DNA from: S012-113 sp965368405
Lineage (GTDB): Bacteria; Bacteroidota; Bacteroidia; Cytophagales; Cyclobacteriaceae
Reading direction: 5' to 3'
Assembly (NCBI GenBank): GCA_965368405.1
Contig: CBDUMS010000091.1
Coordinates: 1-12,696 of the forward strand
Length of the DNA stretch: 12,696 nt
This document shows, one piece after another, positions 1 through 8,191 of this stretch (the first letter of the stretch is position 1; each line of letters opens with the position of its first letter). The position numbers and the translations under genes are program-made. The notes under the pieces are model-generated. The model made no database searches and was not told where the DNA came from. It saw only the letters and a program-made list of their open reading frames with translations.

Positions 1-1121
1 AGGAGCTAAACGAAGAGGATGATTTCGAAATATTTATTAGTCTTAATAAAGAGTTTACTTGGTACTACGGTATCGATGGCAATCCCTTGCCTGATACTCA
101 TGACCTCCTAAGTGTTGTTTTACATGAAATTGGTCATGGATTAGGGTTAGCGGACACTTTCTCTGCAAGCAGCGGCAACGGATCTTACGGAACAAATGGA
201 AGAGCTAATATCTATGATTATTTTGTAGTAAATGATGATAATTTACAGCTGGTTAATCTTGAGAATTTCCCAAACTTTTCAAATGAGATGTATAATCAGC
301 TCACTTCTAATAATATATTTACCGGAAGCCGATTGGCCACAAACCAGAATGGAGATAATCACCCGCAGTTATATGCTCCATCTGAGTTTAATGGAGGATC
401 CTCAATTAGCCACTTAGATGAAACGGCATTTCCTCCGGGAGACCCAAACTCGCTGATGTCACCACAGATCGGCAGGGAGGAAGTCGTACACACCGTAGGC
501 CCAATTTCACAGGCGATGTTGGCCGAAATGGGCTACGTCTATGCGTTTATTAGTCATGATACGCTTCAAGACCAACCTGACCCTGCAATAGATGCGATTA
601 TTACAGGTAGCATAAAAAGCGATTCTGCTCTTTATACCGATAAGGCCTTTGTTAACTACTCCTTCGATGACTTCGAAACGGTATTGAAGAGCCCTTTGAT
701 ATTTGATGAAAATTATAATTTTACGGCTACTATTCCAGCACCAATGGATAAAAAGTTGGTGAGTTATTTTATAGAAGTAGAAGACGTAAATAACATCGTG
801 TACCGATTGCCTGCAGCTTCACAACTTGAGAATTTTGAATTTGGATATGGTTTGATAACCTCACTTGATACTGAATTGGCAGTGAATAGCCCTGAAATGT
901 CTGTTTACCCTAACCCGTCGAATGGCATAGTATCAATTACATCGTCAGACAACTCAGCGGAAACTTATATTACAATTCTAAATCTAAATGGAAAAGTTGT
1001 TGATCAATGGAAAACAACTACTACCAAAGCTAGTTATAAACGTACCTTACCGCAGGGCTATTACCTTGTAAGAATTCAAAATAGTATGACGCAACTCACA
1101 CAAAAGTTGCTCGTTAGATAG
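1..1121 (+). CDS. Secreted zinc metalloprotease (metzincin-like) with T9SS C-terminal sorting domain, 5' partial
   Basis: The frame is open from base 3 to the TAG at 1119-1121, so the true start lies upstream and 372 residues are visible. The TTG at 87 is internal, not a start. The zinc site HEIGHGLGLAD is encoded from base 123 and fits the metzincin pattern HExxHxxGxxH/D with Asp as third ligand. About 110 residues later, DPNSLMSP (Met codon at 456) looks like the Met-turn, and GPISQAMLAEMGY follows, as in many Bacteroidota secreted proteases. The last 75-80 residues (from about base 885) contain SVYPNPSNG and end in KLLVR, typical of a type A T9SS sorting domain (TIGR04183-like). The protein is therefore probably carried across the outer membrane and either anchored or released, with peptidase activity on extracellular proteins. 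The substrate is unknown. It ends 7 bases from a convergent gene. Confidence 0.88.
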   Translation, partial: ELNEEDDFEIFISLNKEFTWYYGIDGNPLPDTHDLLSVVLHEIGHGLGLADTFSASSGNGSYGTNGRANIYDYFVVNDDNLQLVNLENFPNFSNEMYNQLTSNNIFTGSRLATNQNGDNHPQLYAPSEFNGGSSISHLDETAFPPGDPNSLMSPQIGREEVVHTVGPISQAMLAEMGYVYAFISHDTLQDQPDPAIDAIITGSIKSDSALYTDKAFVNYSFDDFETVLKSPLIFDENYNFTATIPAPMDKKLVSYFIEVEDVNNIVYRLPAASQLENFEFGYGLITSLDTELAVNSPEMSVYPNPSNGIVSITSSDNSAETYITILNLNGKVVDQWKTTTTKASYKRTLPQGYYLVRIQNSMTQLTQKLLVR

Positions 1122-1128
1122 TCTTAAT

Positions 1129-3093
1129 CTAAAAACTAGGTGCGGATTTTGCTTTTACCCAAACACCATCATCTCTTCTAAACCAGTTGCCCTCTTTGTC
1201 TTTCTTATAGATATCGCCTTGTTCTGTGCTGTATAAGTTTGTCGGGGGGATCCAGCCGCCATCAGGAGCTTGTTCTTCTACCGGTACGACTTTATAAGGA
1301 TTGTTTCTTCGCACTTGATCAGAGGCTATAACACCTTGACCTCGGTTCTTATAGATATTAACAGGATCGAATGGCTTCTGCTCATAGCCTTTTTTATACT
1401 CAAAATTGCCGTTCAATGTAGCATATTGATAAGAGCCAAAGCCATAACCATATCCATAGGGTGCATAAAATCCTGGGTATCCCATACCATAGCCATACCC
1501 GACACCAACACTTACCGAAACATTAGATTTAGATTGTGTTCTGTTCACGCCAAAGGCAAAAGTCATCGGTCGTGAAAAGTACTTGCTTTTGTACCATGGG
1601 TTGTATTGGTACCCTGTACCGTAAAAGAGACATCCCTGATAAAGAAAAGAGCCCGTATAGCCTCCCGTATAGCCAACGTAGACATATTCATCACTGCTAT
1701 CATAAATATGCACGTATCGAATATTATATACTGGTGAGCTGGGGGGGATTTGAATTACCTCTTTAGGGACCTCCGTGGCTACTTGCCAGTTGTCTATTGC
1801 AGATACCGATGTAAACCATACACCTTCATCCACAGCATAGTAGCGACCATTTTCAAGCAGGAGAATACTGATATTCGTGTTTACAGCATACTTTAAGGTT
1901 GTACCGGTTATAGGTTTAAACACGGGCTCCCCGTCGAACTCAGGCAAAATTTTAGCCGTTTTTCTATCAATAACTGCTGTTTGTGGTATACCATTATCTA
2001 AGGCGGCGCTCATCGCCTCGGGAGTTCCCGGAATACTAATCCGATATTTACTGTACGCTGAGTTTATAGGTAGCTTTTTAAAATAGACTGGTAAATCATT
2101 TGGCGCCACAAATTCCCAGGCTCCCCTGAATAAGGATGTTGAACTAAACCACCGTCCTGAGAATAAGACATAATAGCGCTTGGTTATATTATCAAACAAG
2201 AGATCATTCGGGGTATTTACGACAGTATATAATTCTGTACCTATAATCTTTTCCATCTCAGCTTCACCTCGGGTCTGTATTAATTGAGCAGGGTGAATGC
2301 TCAGGATAAGCTTAGGTTTACTTGAGTTAACCTTATTTAATTGCTTATCATTCAACATTTTATGTTCATCAAATCTGTTGTATAACGAAATGATAGGCTG
2401 AGGCGGATTTTCAATCGATTTCCATTCATCATAAATATTTTGAGTTCTAAACCACCATGAGCCTGCCTTGAGATAATAGAATTTATCTGAGCTACTCCGA
2501 AGAATGAAGTAAGGAGTATTGACAACGTATTGGTATAATTCTGAGTTGTCGACATTCTCCATTATTGGTTCACCATCAACATAAATTAGTTCGGAGTACA
2601 CCTGCTCATAAAAGATGTTTGGTGGATCGTTTTTAAGAGCCTTAGTACCTTGGTTGCTCAAAATGGTTAAATCGAGATTAGCCATGAAATCATTTAGGCT
2701 AGAATTAAACTGCCAGGTTGGGGCTACTTGCTCAAGTAAATCATGTAGGTTTTGTTTCTTAGCATTGGTTACGTCAGGAAAATTTGCATCAACCATGGTG
2801 ATTTTATCGAACAATACTTTGTTGTTAGATTTATCAATATGCACCTGTGCTTTTAACCACATAGCGCCAAATGTTGGTAGTTTAGTGCCATCATAATAAT
2901 TAAAAGCGCAGCGCACCTCAAGACTGTTGCCATTAAAACTTTCTACTTCTGGCTGATAAATGGTAAGTGAAGCTTTTTCGAGTGGAATATGTTTTGGCCA
3001 ATACTTTTCATCAGAAATAACGTTTTGTGCGCTGGAAAATGAGAAGGAGAGTAGTACTCCATAAAGTGTAAGAAGTAAATAGCTTTTATTCAT
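1129..3093 (-). CDS. Exported repeat protein, 'carbohydrate-binding family V/XII'-like
   Basis: The 654-residue protein starts with a signal peptide (MNKSYLLLTLYGVLL, likely cleavage after SSAQ near residue 23), so it should reach the periplasm or cell surface. No lipobox or T9SS tail is evident. Residues 30-150 form an N-terminal region (KASLTIYQPEVESFNG). Three related units follow at about 157-230, 260-334 and 371-443. Each has a GEP-type turn, a TEL/VNTP-like strand, a KYY/RYY pair, G-x-WF and a late Trp. A fourth, partial unit is at 615-648 (LYSTEQGDIYKKDKEGNWF). Residues 490-560 are rich in Gly, Tyr and Phe (YGYGMGYPGFYAPYGYGYG), a low-complexity linker. I recall similar proteins being labelled carbohydrate-binding from weak similarity; no catalytic motif is visible, so function is unproven. 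The gene stands alone, convergent with the protease. Confidence 0.82.
   Translation of the reverse strand: MNKSYLLLTLYGVLLSFSFSSAQNVISDEKYWPKHIPLEKASLTIYQPEVESFNGNSLEVRCAFNYYDGTKLPTFGAMWLKAQVHIDKSNNKVLFDKITMVDANFPDVTNAKKQNLHDLLEQVAPTWQFNSSLNDFMANLDLTILSNQGTKALKNDPPNIFYEQVYSELIYVDGEPIMENVDNSELYQYVVNTPYFILRSSSDKFYYLKAGSWWFRTQNIYDEWKSIENPPQPIISLYNRFDEHKMLNDKQLNKVNSSKPKLILSIHPAQLIQTRGEAEMEKIIGTELYTVVNTPNDLLFDNITKRYYVLFSGRWFSSTSLFRGAWEFVAPNDLPVYFKKLPINSAYSKYRISIPGTPEAMSAALDNGIPQTAVIDRKTAKILPEFDGEPVFKPITGTTLKYAVNTNISILLLENGRYYAVDEGVWFTSVSAIDNWQVATEVPKEVIQIPPSSPVYNIRYVHIYDSSDEYVYVGYTGGYTGSFLYQGCLFYGTGYQYNPWYKSKYFSRPMTFAFGVNRTQSKSNVSVSVGVGYGYGMGYPGFYAPYGYGYGFGSYQYATLNGNFEYKKGYEQKPFDPVNIYKNRGQGVIASDQVRRNNPYKVVPVEEQAPDGGWIPPTNLYSTEQGDIYKKDKEGNWFRRDDGVWVKAKSAPSF
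1765..2625 (-). repeat. Three tandem protein-level repeat units in the exported protein
   Basis: The units are encoded at 2404-2625, 2092-2316 and 1765-1983. Shared positions include GEP/GEA near the start, E/T-L-x-x-x-VNTP or VNTN, an aromatic pair (FYY, RYY, RYY), then G-x-WF and a Trp near the end (DEW, GAW, DNW). The units are diverged at DNA level, so this is an old duplication and not a recent array. The repeated aromatic pattern suggests small beta-sheet modules. I aligned them by eye only. Confidence 0.7.
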
Positions 3094-3233
3094 ATTTCAG
3101 TAGTATCTATCAAAGTAACCGAATTTGGCTCACTTATAACGAATCTGAATCGGGTATATATGCTGATTATAATTAAATTATACGATATTAGGTAAATGAT
3201 CACACGCCCTAACTGCAGGAAACCATACTCAAT

Positions 3234-4559
3234 ATGGAATTAGAACCTACTTATGCCGCCGACGGTATAAATATTGCTTTAACGATTGTCTTTATAATTC
3301 TTAATGGATTTTTTGTTGCTGCTGAGTTTGCCCTCGTAAAGGTTCGAAAGTCGCAGCTAAACCAAATGGTTAAAGACAATAAACCTTTTGCAAAAACAGC
3401 TATGTGGATATATAAGCGACAGAATATGGCTTTATCGGCATGTCAATTAGGAATTACCATGGCTTCTTTGGCGTTGGGTTGGATAGGCGAACCTGCTATA
3501 GCTCATCTCTTAACCCCTCTTATTACAAAGCTTGGTATTACTTCGAGTAATGTTATTCATGGAATTGCGTTTACAGTCGCTTTTTCGATAATAACCTCAC
3601 TGCATATTATTATTGGTGAGCAAGTGCCAAAAATATACGCCATTCGAAAGCCAAATGTAGTTTTCACAAGCTCGGCCACAATTCTTAAGGGTTTTTATTT
3701 TATGCTCTATCCTTTTATGTATGTGCTCAATGGTATTACCAATGTTATCTTAAGATGGTTAGGTATTACAGATTCTGATGGTCATGAAGGTAGTCTTACA
3801 GAAGATGAAATAAAGGCATCGTTAGGTATAGCTTTTGCAAAAGGTGAATTATCACAAAGCGAACATTCATTATTGAATGCTGTTTTCACCTTTGATGATG
3901 CCGTAGCCGATAAGATTATGATTCCCAGAGGTGAGGTGGAATTTCTAGATTCCGAAGATTCCTTAAGCTTAAATATGGTAAAAGCCAGAAAATCCAGCCA
4001 TAGTAGGTTGCCATTGTGCGAAGGTTCTCTCGATAAAGCGTTGGGTGTTGTTCATATTAAAGATCTTTTTAAGTATAGTAATGAAGAAAAAATCGATCTC
4101 TTAAGTCTGGCAAGACCTCCAAAGTACATTCCGCGAAATATTCTGATAAGTAAACTCTTACATGAATTTCGCGTGTCTCGTCAACATTTTGCCTTTATAC
4201 AAGACGAGCACGGAACGATTTTAGGTATCGTAACCTTAGAAGACGTTCTGGAAGAATTGGTAGGGGATTTACAGGATGAATTCGATTTTGAAGAAGCGCA
4301 ATTTCTAAAGCAATCAGATGGCACTTATGTTATGGATGGTGATGTCTTGCTCGATGAGATCAATGAAGCCTTTAATCTATCTTTAACCAGTGAATCGGCC
4401 AATACCATCTCGGGGTTTATTGTTGAGAAATTTGGGCATAAATTGAAAAAAGGCAAAGTTTTTATACTGGATGATTTAGTTGAAGTTGAATTATTGGAAA
4501 TTGAAGGAATACGTGTTAAAAAATTGAAACTTAAGATACCATTTCAATCAGATGAGTAA
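3234..4559 (+). CDS. CNNM/CorC-family divalent cation transporter (hemolysin-family protein)
   Basis: This 441-residue inner-membrane protein has the full CNNM architecture. An N-terminal DUF21 membrane domain covers about residues 10-190 and carries NGFFVAAEFALVKVR, LGWIGEP and GEQVPK. Two CBS domains lie at about 225-345 (IMIPRGEVEFLD, then LGIVTLEDVLEELVGDLQDE), and a CorC_HlyC domain at about 358-436 (YVMDGDVLLDEINEAF, SGFIVEKFGHKLKKG). Despite the old 'hemolysin' label, characterised members move Mg2+, probably in exchange for Na+, and the CBS pair binds ATP-Mg. The ATG at 3234 directly precedes the membrane region. The stop overlaps the following corA start by 8 bases, which implies co-transcription and coupled translation. 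The exact ion and direction of transport are inferred from the family. Confidence 0.92.
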   Translation: MELEPTYAADGINIALTIVFIILNGFFVAAEFALVKVRKSQLNQMVKDNKPFAKTAMWIYKRQNMALSACQLGITMASLALGWIGEPAIAHLLTPLITKLGITSSNVIHGIAFTVAFSIITSLHIIIGEQVPKIYAIRKPNVVFTSSATILKGFYFMLYPFMYVLNGITNVILRWLGITDSDGHEGSLTEDEIKASLGIAFAKGELSQSEHSLLNAVFTFDDAVADKIMIPRGEVEFLDSEDSLSLNMVKARKSSHSRLPLCEGSLDKALGVVHIKDLFKYSNEEKIDLLSLARPPKYIPRNILISKLLHEFRVSRQHFAFIQDEHGTILGIVTLEDVLEELVGDLQDEFDFEEAQFLKQSDGTYVMDGDVLLDEINEAFNLSLTSESANTISGFIVEKFGHKLKKGKVFILDDLVEVELLEIEGIRVKKLKLKIPFQSDE

Positions 4560-5679
4560 GTTTAAAATAAGACGACCGGACAAAATCTTAGCCTCAGGCT
4601 TAAAGTCTTTAACTCAGCTTTCTAGTGGGCTGTACTCGCATGAGAAAACTCGGGCGAAAGGACTTGCTGAAATAACCTTTATTGGGGAAAAGAAAATCAC
4701 AGAAGTTAAGAACCAGCGCTATATGTTCGATCAGGATGGCTATGCGCTAGAATCTGACTTTAAAGACTACGCCTCCTTAGGGTCATGGGCGAGCGACAAG
4801 ACATATTGGTTGAATACGCATGGACTTCATGATGTAAACAATATTCAGGAAATTGCGAATAATACTGATTTGGACCGATTGACTATTCGACAAATTCTGG
4901 ATACTACGCTACGACCTAAAGTGGAAGAGTATAATCACTACCTGTTTTTTAGTATTAAATCGATCTTAAAACGAAGCGAATCTGAGTTGGTAATAGAAAA
5001 TTTGTCGTTTGTTCTTAGCACTAATTATGTCTTGTCCTTTCAGGAACAAGAAGGCGATCACTTCGATTATATCAGGAATAAGATTGAAACAGGTATTGGT
5101 TTAATTCGTAAAAATGATGCCGATTATCTTTTATGTCAATTATTGGATGCCATTCTGGATAATTATTTCGAAACCATAGAATCCTTAAATGGTGACCTGG
5201 AGGAACTTGAAGCTGAATTACTCCGTAAACCTACGCAGCAGACTATCGTTCATATCGAGGGGGTAAAACAGGTTGCAGAGATGATAAAGAAGTCTTTAGG
5301 GCCGATCAAAGAATCTTTAAGGGTTATTGAAAATAGTGGAACGAAGTTTATCCGTAAAAAGAATAAAAAGTATTATACAAACCTTATTAATACTTGTCAG
5401 GCAGCTAGTGAGGAGATTGGTGCTACCTTAAATACCCTAGACAGTTTAACTAATATCTACTTTTCTTCGCTAAGTCAGAAAATGAATGAGACCATGAAGG
5501 TGCTTAGTATTGTGGCAACGATTTTCATCCCACTTACATTTATTGCAGGCATCTATGGCATGAACTTCGAAAATATGCCCGAGTTAAGTAACCCATCTGG
5601 TTATTTCTATACTTTAGGAGCCATGGGTGTAATTTTAATCCTAATGCTTATCTTCTTTCGATGGAAACGTTGGCTATAA
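4552..5679 (+). CDS. corA: Magnesium/cobalt transport protein CorA
   Basis: The 375-residue protein has the CorA plan: a large cytoplasmic alpha/beta funnel domain (about 1-310, with a long helical stretch from 190 to 310), then two C-terminal membrane helices (about 317-335 and 351-370). The signature YGMN at 335-338 sits at the end of the first helix and is followed by the acidic periplasmic loop ENMPEL. A basic tail (RWKRWL) closes the protein. Known CorA proteins are pentameric channels for Mg2+ and Co2+ uptake, gated by bound Mg2+. The N-terminal 60 residues are basic and more variable. The ATG lies inside the 3' end of the CNNM gene in another frame (8-base overlap), so the two are one operon. 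The 3' end is 10 bases from a convergent gene. Confidence 0.95.
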   Translation: MSKFKIRRPDKILASGLKSLTQLSSGLYSHEKTRAKGLAEITFIGEKKITEVKNQRYMFDQDGYALESDFKDYASLGSWASDKTYWLNTHGLHDVNNIQEIANNTDLDRLTIRQILDTTLRPKVEEYNHYLFFSIKSILKRSESELVIENLSFVLSTNYVLSFQEQEGDHFDYIRNKIETGIGLIRKNDADYLLCQLLDAILDNYFETIESLNGDLEELEAELLRKPTQQTIVHIEGVKQVAEMIKKSLGPIKESLRVIENSGTKFIRKKNKKYYTNLINTCQAASEEIGATLNTLDSLTNIYFSSLSQKMNETMKVLSIVATIFIPLTFIAGIYGMNFENMPELSNPSGYFYTLGAMGVILILMLIFFRWKRWL

Positions 5680-5689
5680 TATTAATAAG

Positions 5690-6646
5690 CTAATCAACGG
5701 GAATGCCAATATGTAGCAATGCATCACCCTTGTTAATTACAGGATTATTATTTATTGCTATAACATAACCATTAAGGTTGCTTTTTATGGGAATCTCGAA
5801 TTGGCCAAATGGGCCTGTAATTAGCCCCAGTACCATGCCTTTGGTTACTTTCTCTCCAATCCGCGCATAGGAATGGTATAGCCCAGCAGCCCGTGAGCGT
5901 ACCCATGTCGACTCCTTAATAATTATTTGCTCATTTCTTGCACCTGCTTCTACATCAGTCATGCCCATATGCTTCATTACACGAAGTGCTCCATTGACCC
6001 CAGCATCGATTGCACTCTTCCGTAGTCGGAGAGATTCACCGCCTTCAAATACCAGGATGGGTTTATCTACTTTTTCCGCTTCTTTACGGAAGGACTTTTC
6101 TCTGAGATTAGCGTTTAGGGTAAACCTGGCTCCAAATGCCATAGCGAGCTCTAACCCAAATGGATGATCGAGTTGCGTTCTTATTTGGGGATAATTGTTT
6201 ATGCGGGAGCCTCCCGTGTGAAAATCAATTCCGAAGTCGATAATAGGCAGAATGTCTGTTCTTAAAAGGTAAGCTATTTGACTTGCCAATGAACCGTTCT
6301 TTGAACCAGGAAACGCTCGATTTATATCTTTGCCATCGGGCACCTCTCTAGAAAAGAGCAAGAAGCCATAAATATTAAGCAAGGGAATAGATATTACCGT
6401 ACCTATCTTAGGCTTATCCAAATTTTTGGCTACTATTCTTCTTATGATTTCTATTCCATTGATCTCGTCGCCATGCATGCCGCCCATGAGTAGAATAATT
6501 GGGCCTGGCTGCTTAGATCGATTAACGATAATAGGAATCTCAATGCTGGTTCTTGTTGGCAATTTTGCCACCCGTGCATTAATCTGTTTGTGTTGCCCAG
6601 CTTTTATTACCTGCTTAGCAATTATTATATCCGGAACTGAACTCAT
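5690..6646 (-). CDS. Succinylglutamate desuccinylase/aspartoacylase-family zinc hydrolase
   Basis: The 318-residue protein belongs to the AstE/AspA branch of M14-type zinc hydrolases. Zinc ligands are visible as H58-x-x-E61 in GGMHGDEINGIE and H143 in DFHTGG. DINRAFPG (108-115) contains the substrate-binding Arg, and E201 in FEGGES (200-205) is the probable catalytic Glu. Residues 245-318 form a C-terminal beta-rich domain (GLYHSYARIGEKVTKG) reminiscent of biotinyl-like folds. No signal peptide is present, so it is cytoplasmic. Characterised members remove acyl groups from amino acids. However, this gene is the last of an operon with a RimK glutamate ligase, 14 bases after its stop, and no arginine-catabolism genes are nearby. 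Removal of added glutamates, or hydrolysis of a related N-acyl or peptide bond, is more plausible than AstE function. The substrate is unproven. Confidence 0.88.
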   Translation of the reverse strand: MSSVPDIIIAKQVIKAGQHKQINARVAKLPTRTSIEIPIIVNRSKQPGPIILLMGGMHGDEINGIEIIRRIVAKNLDKPKIGTVISIPLLNIYGFLLFSREVPDGKDINRAFPGSKNGSLASQIAYLLRTDILPIIDFGIDFHTGGSRINNYPQIRTQLDHPFGLELAMAFGARFTLNANLREKSFRKEAEKVDKPILVFEGGESLRLRKSAIDAGVNGALRVMKHMGMTDVEAGARNEQIIIKESTWVRSRAAGLYHSYARIGEKVTKGMVLGLITGPFGQFEIPIKSNLNGYVIAINNNPVINKGDALLHIGIPVD

Positions 6647-6660
6647 TTCTTTACCAGACC

Positions 6661-7560
6661 TTAGGCATTAACCTTACGTCGTTTCTTTTTAACATTTCGT
6701 TCGATATACTCAACAATTTTACCTGCAATATCTTCGCCTGTAGCTCCCTCAATTCCTTCTAAACCTGGGGAAGAATTAACCTCAAGTATTAAAGCTCCTC
6801 GCTTCGATTGTAACATGTCTACTCCCGCTATAGCAAGTCCCATTGCTTTAGCTGCAGCTAGAGCCGCAGTTTTTTCCGACCGCTTAAGCTTTACCATTTG
6901 AGAGGAGCCACCTCTGTGTAAGTTCGACCTGAATTCGCCTTCTTTACCTTGGCGTTTCATTGCACCTACAATTTCTCCATCTACTACAAATGCTCTTAAA
7001 TCAGCTCCGCCTGCTTCTTCAATGAATTCCTGTAGAATAACGCGAGCTTTGAGCCCTTCGAATGCCTCAACAACAGACCTTGCGGCCTTATTCGTTTCAG
7101 CCAATACTACGCCAAGGCCCTGGGTGCCCTCCAGCAGTTTAATAACGACTGGCGCATCTCCAACATGGTGGAGTACTTTATTTTCATCTTTAGAAAAATT
7201 TGTAAAGGCGGTCTTAGGCATTTTTATACCCGAGCGAGAGAGAATTTGCAAACTTCGTAATTTGTCTCTGCTTCTTGTAATTGATAAGGAACTTACGGCA
7301 GAAAACACGCCCATCATTTCAAACTGACGAACTACCGCCGTACCGTAAAACGTAACAGAGGCGCCAATACGTGGAATAATGGCATCAATATCCTTTAACT
7401 CCTCGCCCTTGTAAAAAATTAGCGGGCCAGCTTCTTCCATAACAATGTCGCACCGTAGGTGGTCTAATACCACTGCTTCGTGGCCATTTTTTTCAATCGC
7501 CTCTACAAGTCTTTTAGTTGAATAGAGGTTTGAATTTCTTGATAATACTGCGATTTTCAT
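6661..7560 (-). CDS. rimK: RimK, ATP-grasp alpha-L-glutamate ligase
   Basis: The 299-residue protein matches E. coli RimK in length and nearly every motif I recall: MKIAVLSR at the start, IIPRIGASVTFYGTAVVRQF (61-80), SRDKLRSLQILSRSGI (97-112), KLLEGTQGLGVVLAET (141-156), RSNLHRGG (211-218), AGVDML (245-250) and LEVNSSPGLEGIEGATG (259-275). Lys100 and Lys141 are the likely ATP contacts; Asp248, Glu260 and Asn262 the Mg2+ ligands. In proteobacteria RimK adds glutamate residues to the C-terminus of ribosomal protein S6 and can make poly-alpha-glutamate. The target in this organism is not shown by the sequence. The tail is strongly basic (KKKRRK at 291-296), which may aid ribosome contact. Its ATG overlaps the stop of the upstream protease gene in an ATGA arrangement, indicating translational coupling. 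Confidence 0.95.
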   Translation of the reverse strand: MKIAVLSRNSNLYSTKRLVEAIEKNGHEAVVLDHLRCDIVMEEAGPLIFYKGEELKDIDAIIPRIGASVTFYGTAVVRQFEMMGVFSAVSSLSITRSRDKLRSLQILSRSGIKMPKTAFTNFSKDENKVLHHVGDAPVVIKLLEGTQGLGVVLAETNKAARSVVEAFEGLKARVILQEFIEEAGGADLRAFVVDGEIVGAMKRQGKEGEFRSNLHRGGSSQMVKLKRSEKTAALAAAKAMGLAIAGVDMLQSKRGALILEVNSSPGLEGIEGATGEDIAGKIVEYIERNVKKKRRKVNA

Positions 7561-7988
7561 TTTGAAGTTGTTTTTTCTTTGTACGATAGATCTTCTTGTG
7601 CGACGTCAACAATAAATTTCGAATTTAAAAGCTTGCGTCCAAGTAATATTGGGTACTTCATTTCTGCTCTGTCGGTTAATGAGAAAGAGGCATGGATTTT
7701 TTTACCAAAGAGTACCACTACTGTTTTTATAATATAACGTTCTTCTATGTGGCCAGATGAACTACGAATCTTCTTTTTAAAAAAAGACTTTATATGGAAG
7801 TCTTTTTGACCATGGCTTGAGTCTAATGGAATGTGAAAACTGATTTCTGGGCGTCCATTTTCATTAGTTTCGGTTATCTGCGAACAATGAATAGCTGAAC
7901 GATTAGCACCAGTGTCGATTTTGGCAGGAATATCGTTCAAGCCGAATTCAGGCAAATCTATTTTATCGATACGTCCAATTGTTTTCAT
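7557..7988 (-). CDS. RimB-type retropepsin-like protease ('ATP-dependent zinc protease', DUF785)
   Basis: This 143-residue cytoplasmic protein is first in the RimK operon. Residues 21-34 read PAKIDTGANRSAIH, with the DTGA motif (Asp25) of aspartic proteases. Residues 112-120 (YPILLGRKL) match the hydrophobic-hydrophobic-Gly-Arg element of single-domain retropepsins. No HExxH or other zinc site is visible, so the common database name 'ATP-dependent zinc protease' is not supported by the sequence. A protein this small would have to dimerise to form an aspartic active site. From what I recall of Pseudomonas work, RimB acts against RimK-dependent glutamylation of S6; a role in trimming or controlling that modification fits here. 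The ATG at 7988 gives a start close to the family's usual beginning. Its stop overlaps the rimK start by 4 bases. Confidence 0.87.
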   Translation of the reverse strand: MKTIGRIDKIDLPEFGLNDIPAKIDTGANRSAIHCSQITETNENGRPEISFHIPLDSSHGQKDFHIKSFFKKKIRSSSGHIEERYIIKTVVVLFGKKIHASFSLTDRAEMKYPILLGRKLLNSKFIVDVAQEDLSYKEKTTSK

Positions 7989-8191
7989 AAACTAGCATAA
8001 GACCTCTCCATAAACTATTAGTGAGGCAATTTAGGGTTCTTTTCTAAGGTACTCTTTTAAATTGATATGATAAATAGCTGGGTAGAATACTGTCCAAATA
8101 ATAATTTCATTAAATGGATTCTTTCCTTAAATATGCAGAAGGATTACTATTCTTGTAATGTATTAATTCGTATTCCGTATAAACTGTAATC

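Noticed and set aside
87..89. TTG as a start for the metalloprotease
   Set aside because: The frame is open to the window edge and encodes a sensible upstream sequence (EFTWYYGIDGNPLPD), so the gene is simply cut at its 5' end.
1114..1132. TTAGAT/ATCTAA inverted repeat between the convergent first two genes, as a bidirectional terminator
   Set aside because: The stem is only 6 bp and has a single G-C pair, which is too weak to call.
2615..2896. Open frame of 93 codons on the plus strand
   Set aside because: It lies opposite the large exported-protein gene, has no recognisable domain, and the other strand has a signal peptide and repeats. The same reasoning removes 1270-1575, 1536-1766, 1877-2086 and 2352-2555.
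3111..3143. Minus-strand promoter (TTACTTTG with TTCG 21 bases upstream) for the exported repeat protein
   Set aside because: Both boxes have a mismatch and the implied leader would be only about 10 bases.
5690..6646. Calling the hydrolase AstE of arginine catabolism
   Set aside because: No astA-D genes are adjacent, and it is locked in an operon with rimK; only the enzyme family is supported.
7022..7327. Open frame of 101 codons opposite rimK
   Set aside because: The rimK frame matches its family throughout; the opposite frame is a shadow. The frames at 5961-6167 and 6426-6671 opposite the AstE-like gene were rejected likewise.
8148..8155. TATTCTTG as -7 box for the antiporter gene
   Set aside because: One mismatch and no properly spaced -33 box; not distinguishable from background in AT-rich DNA.
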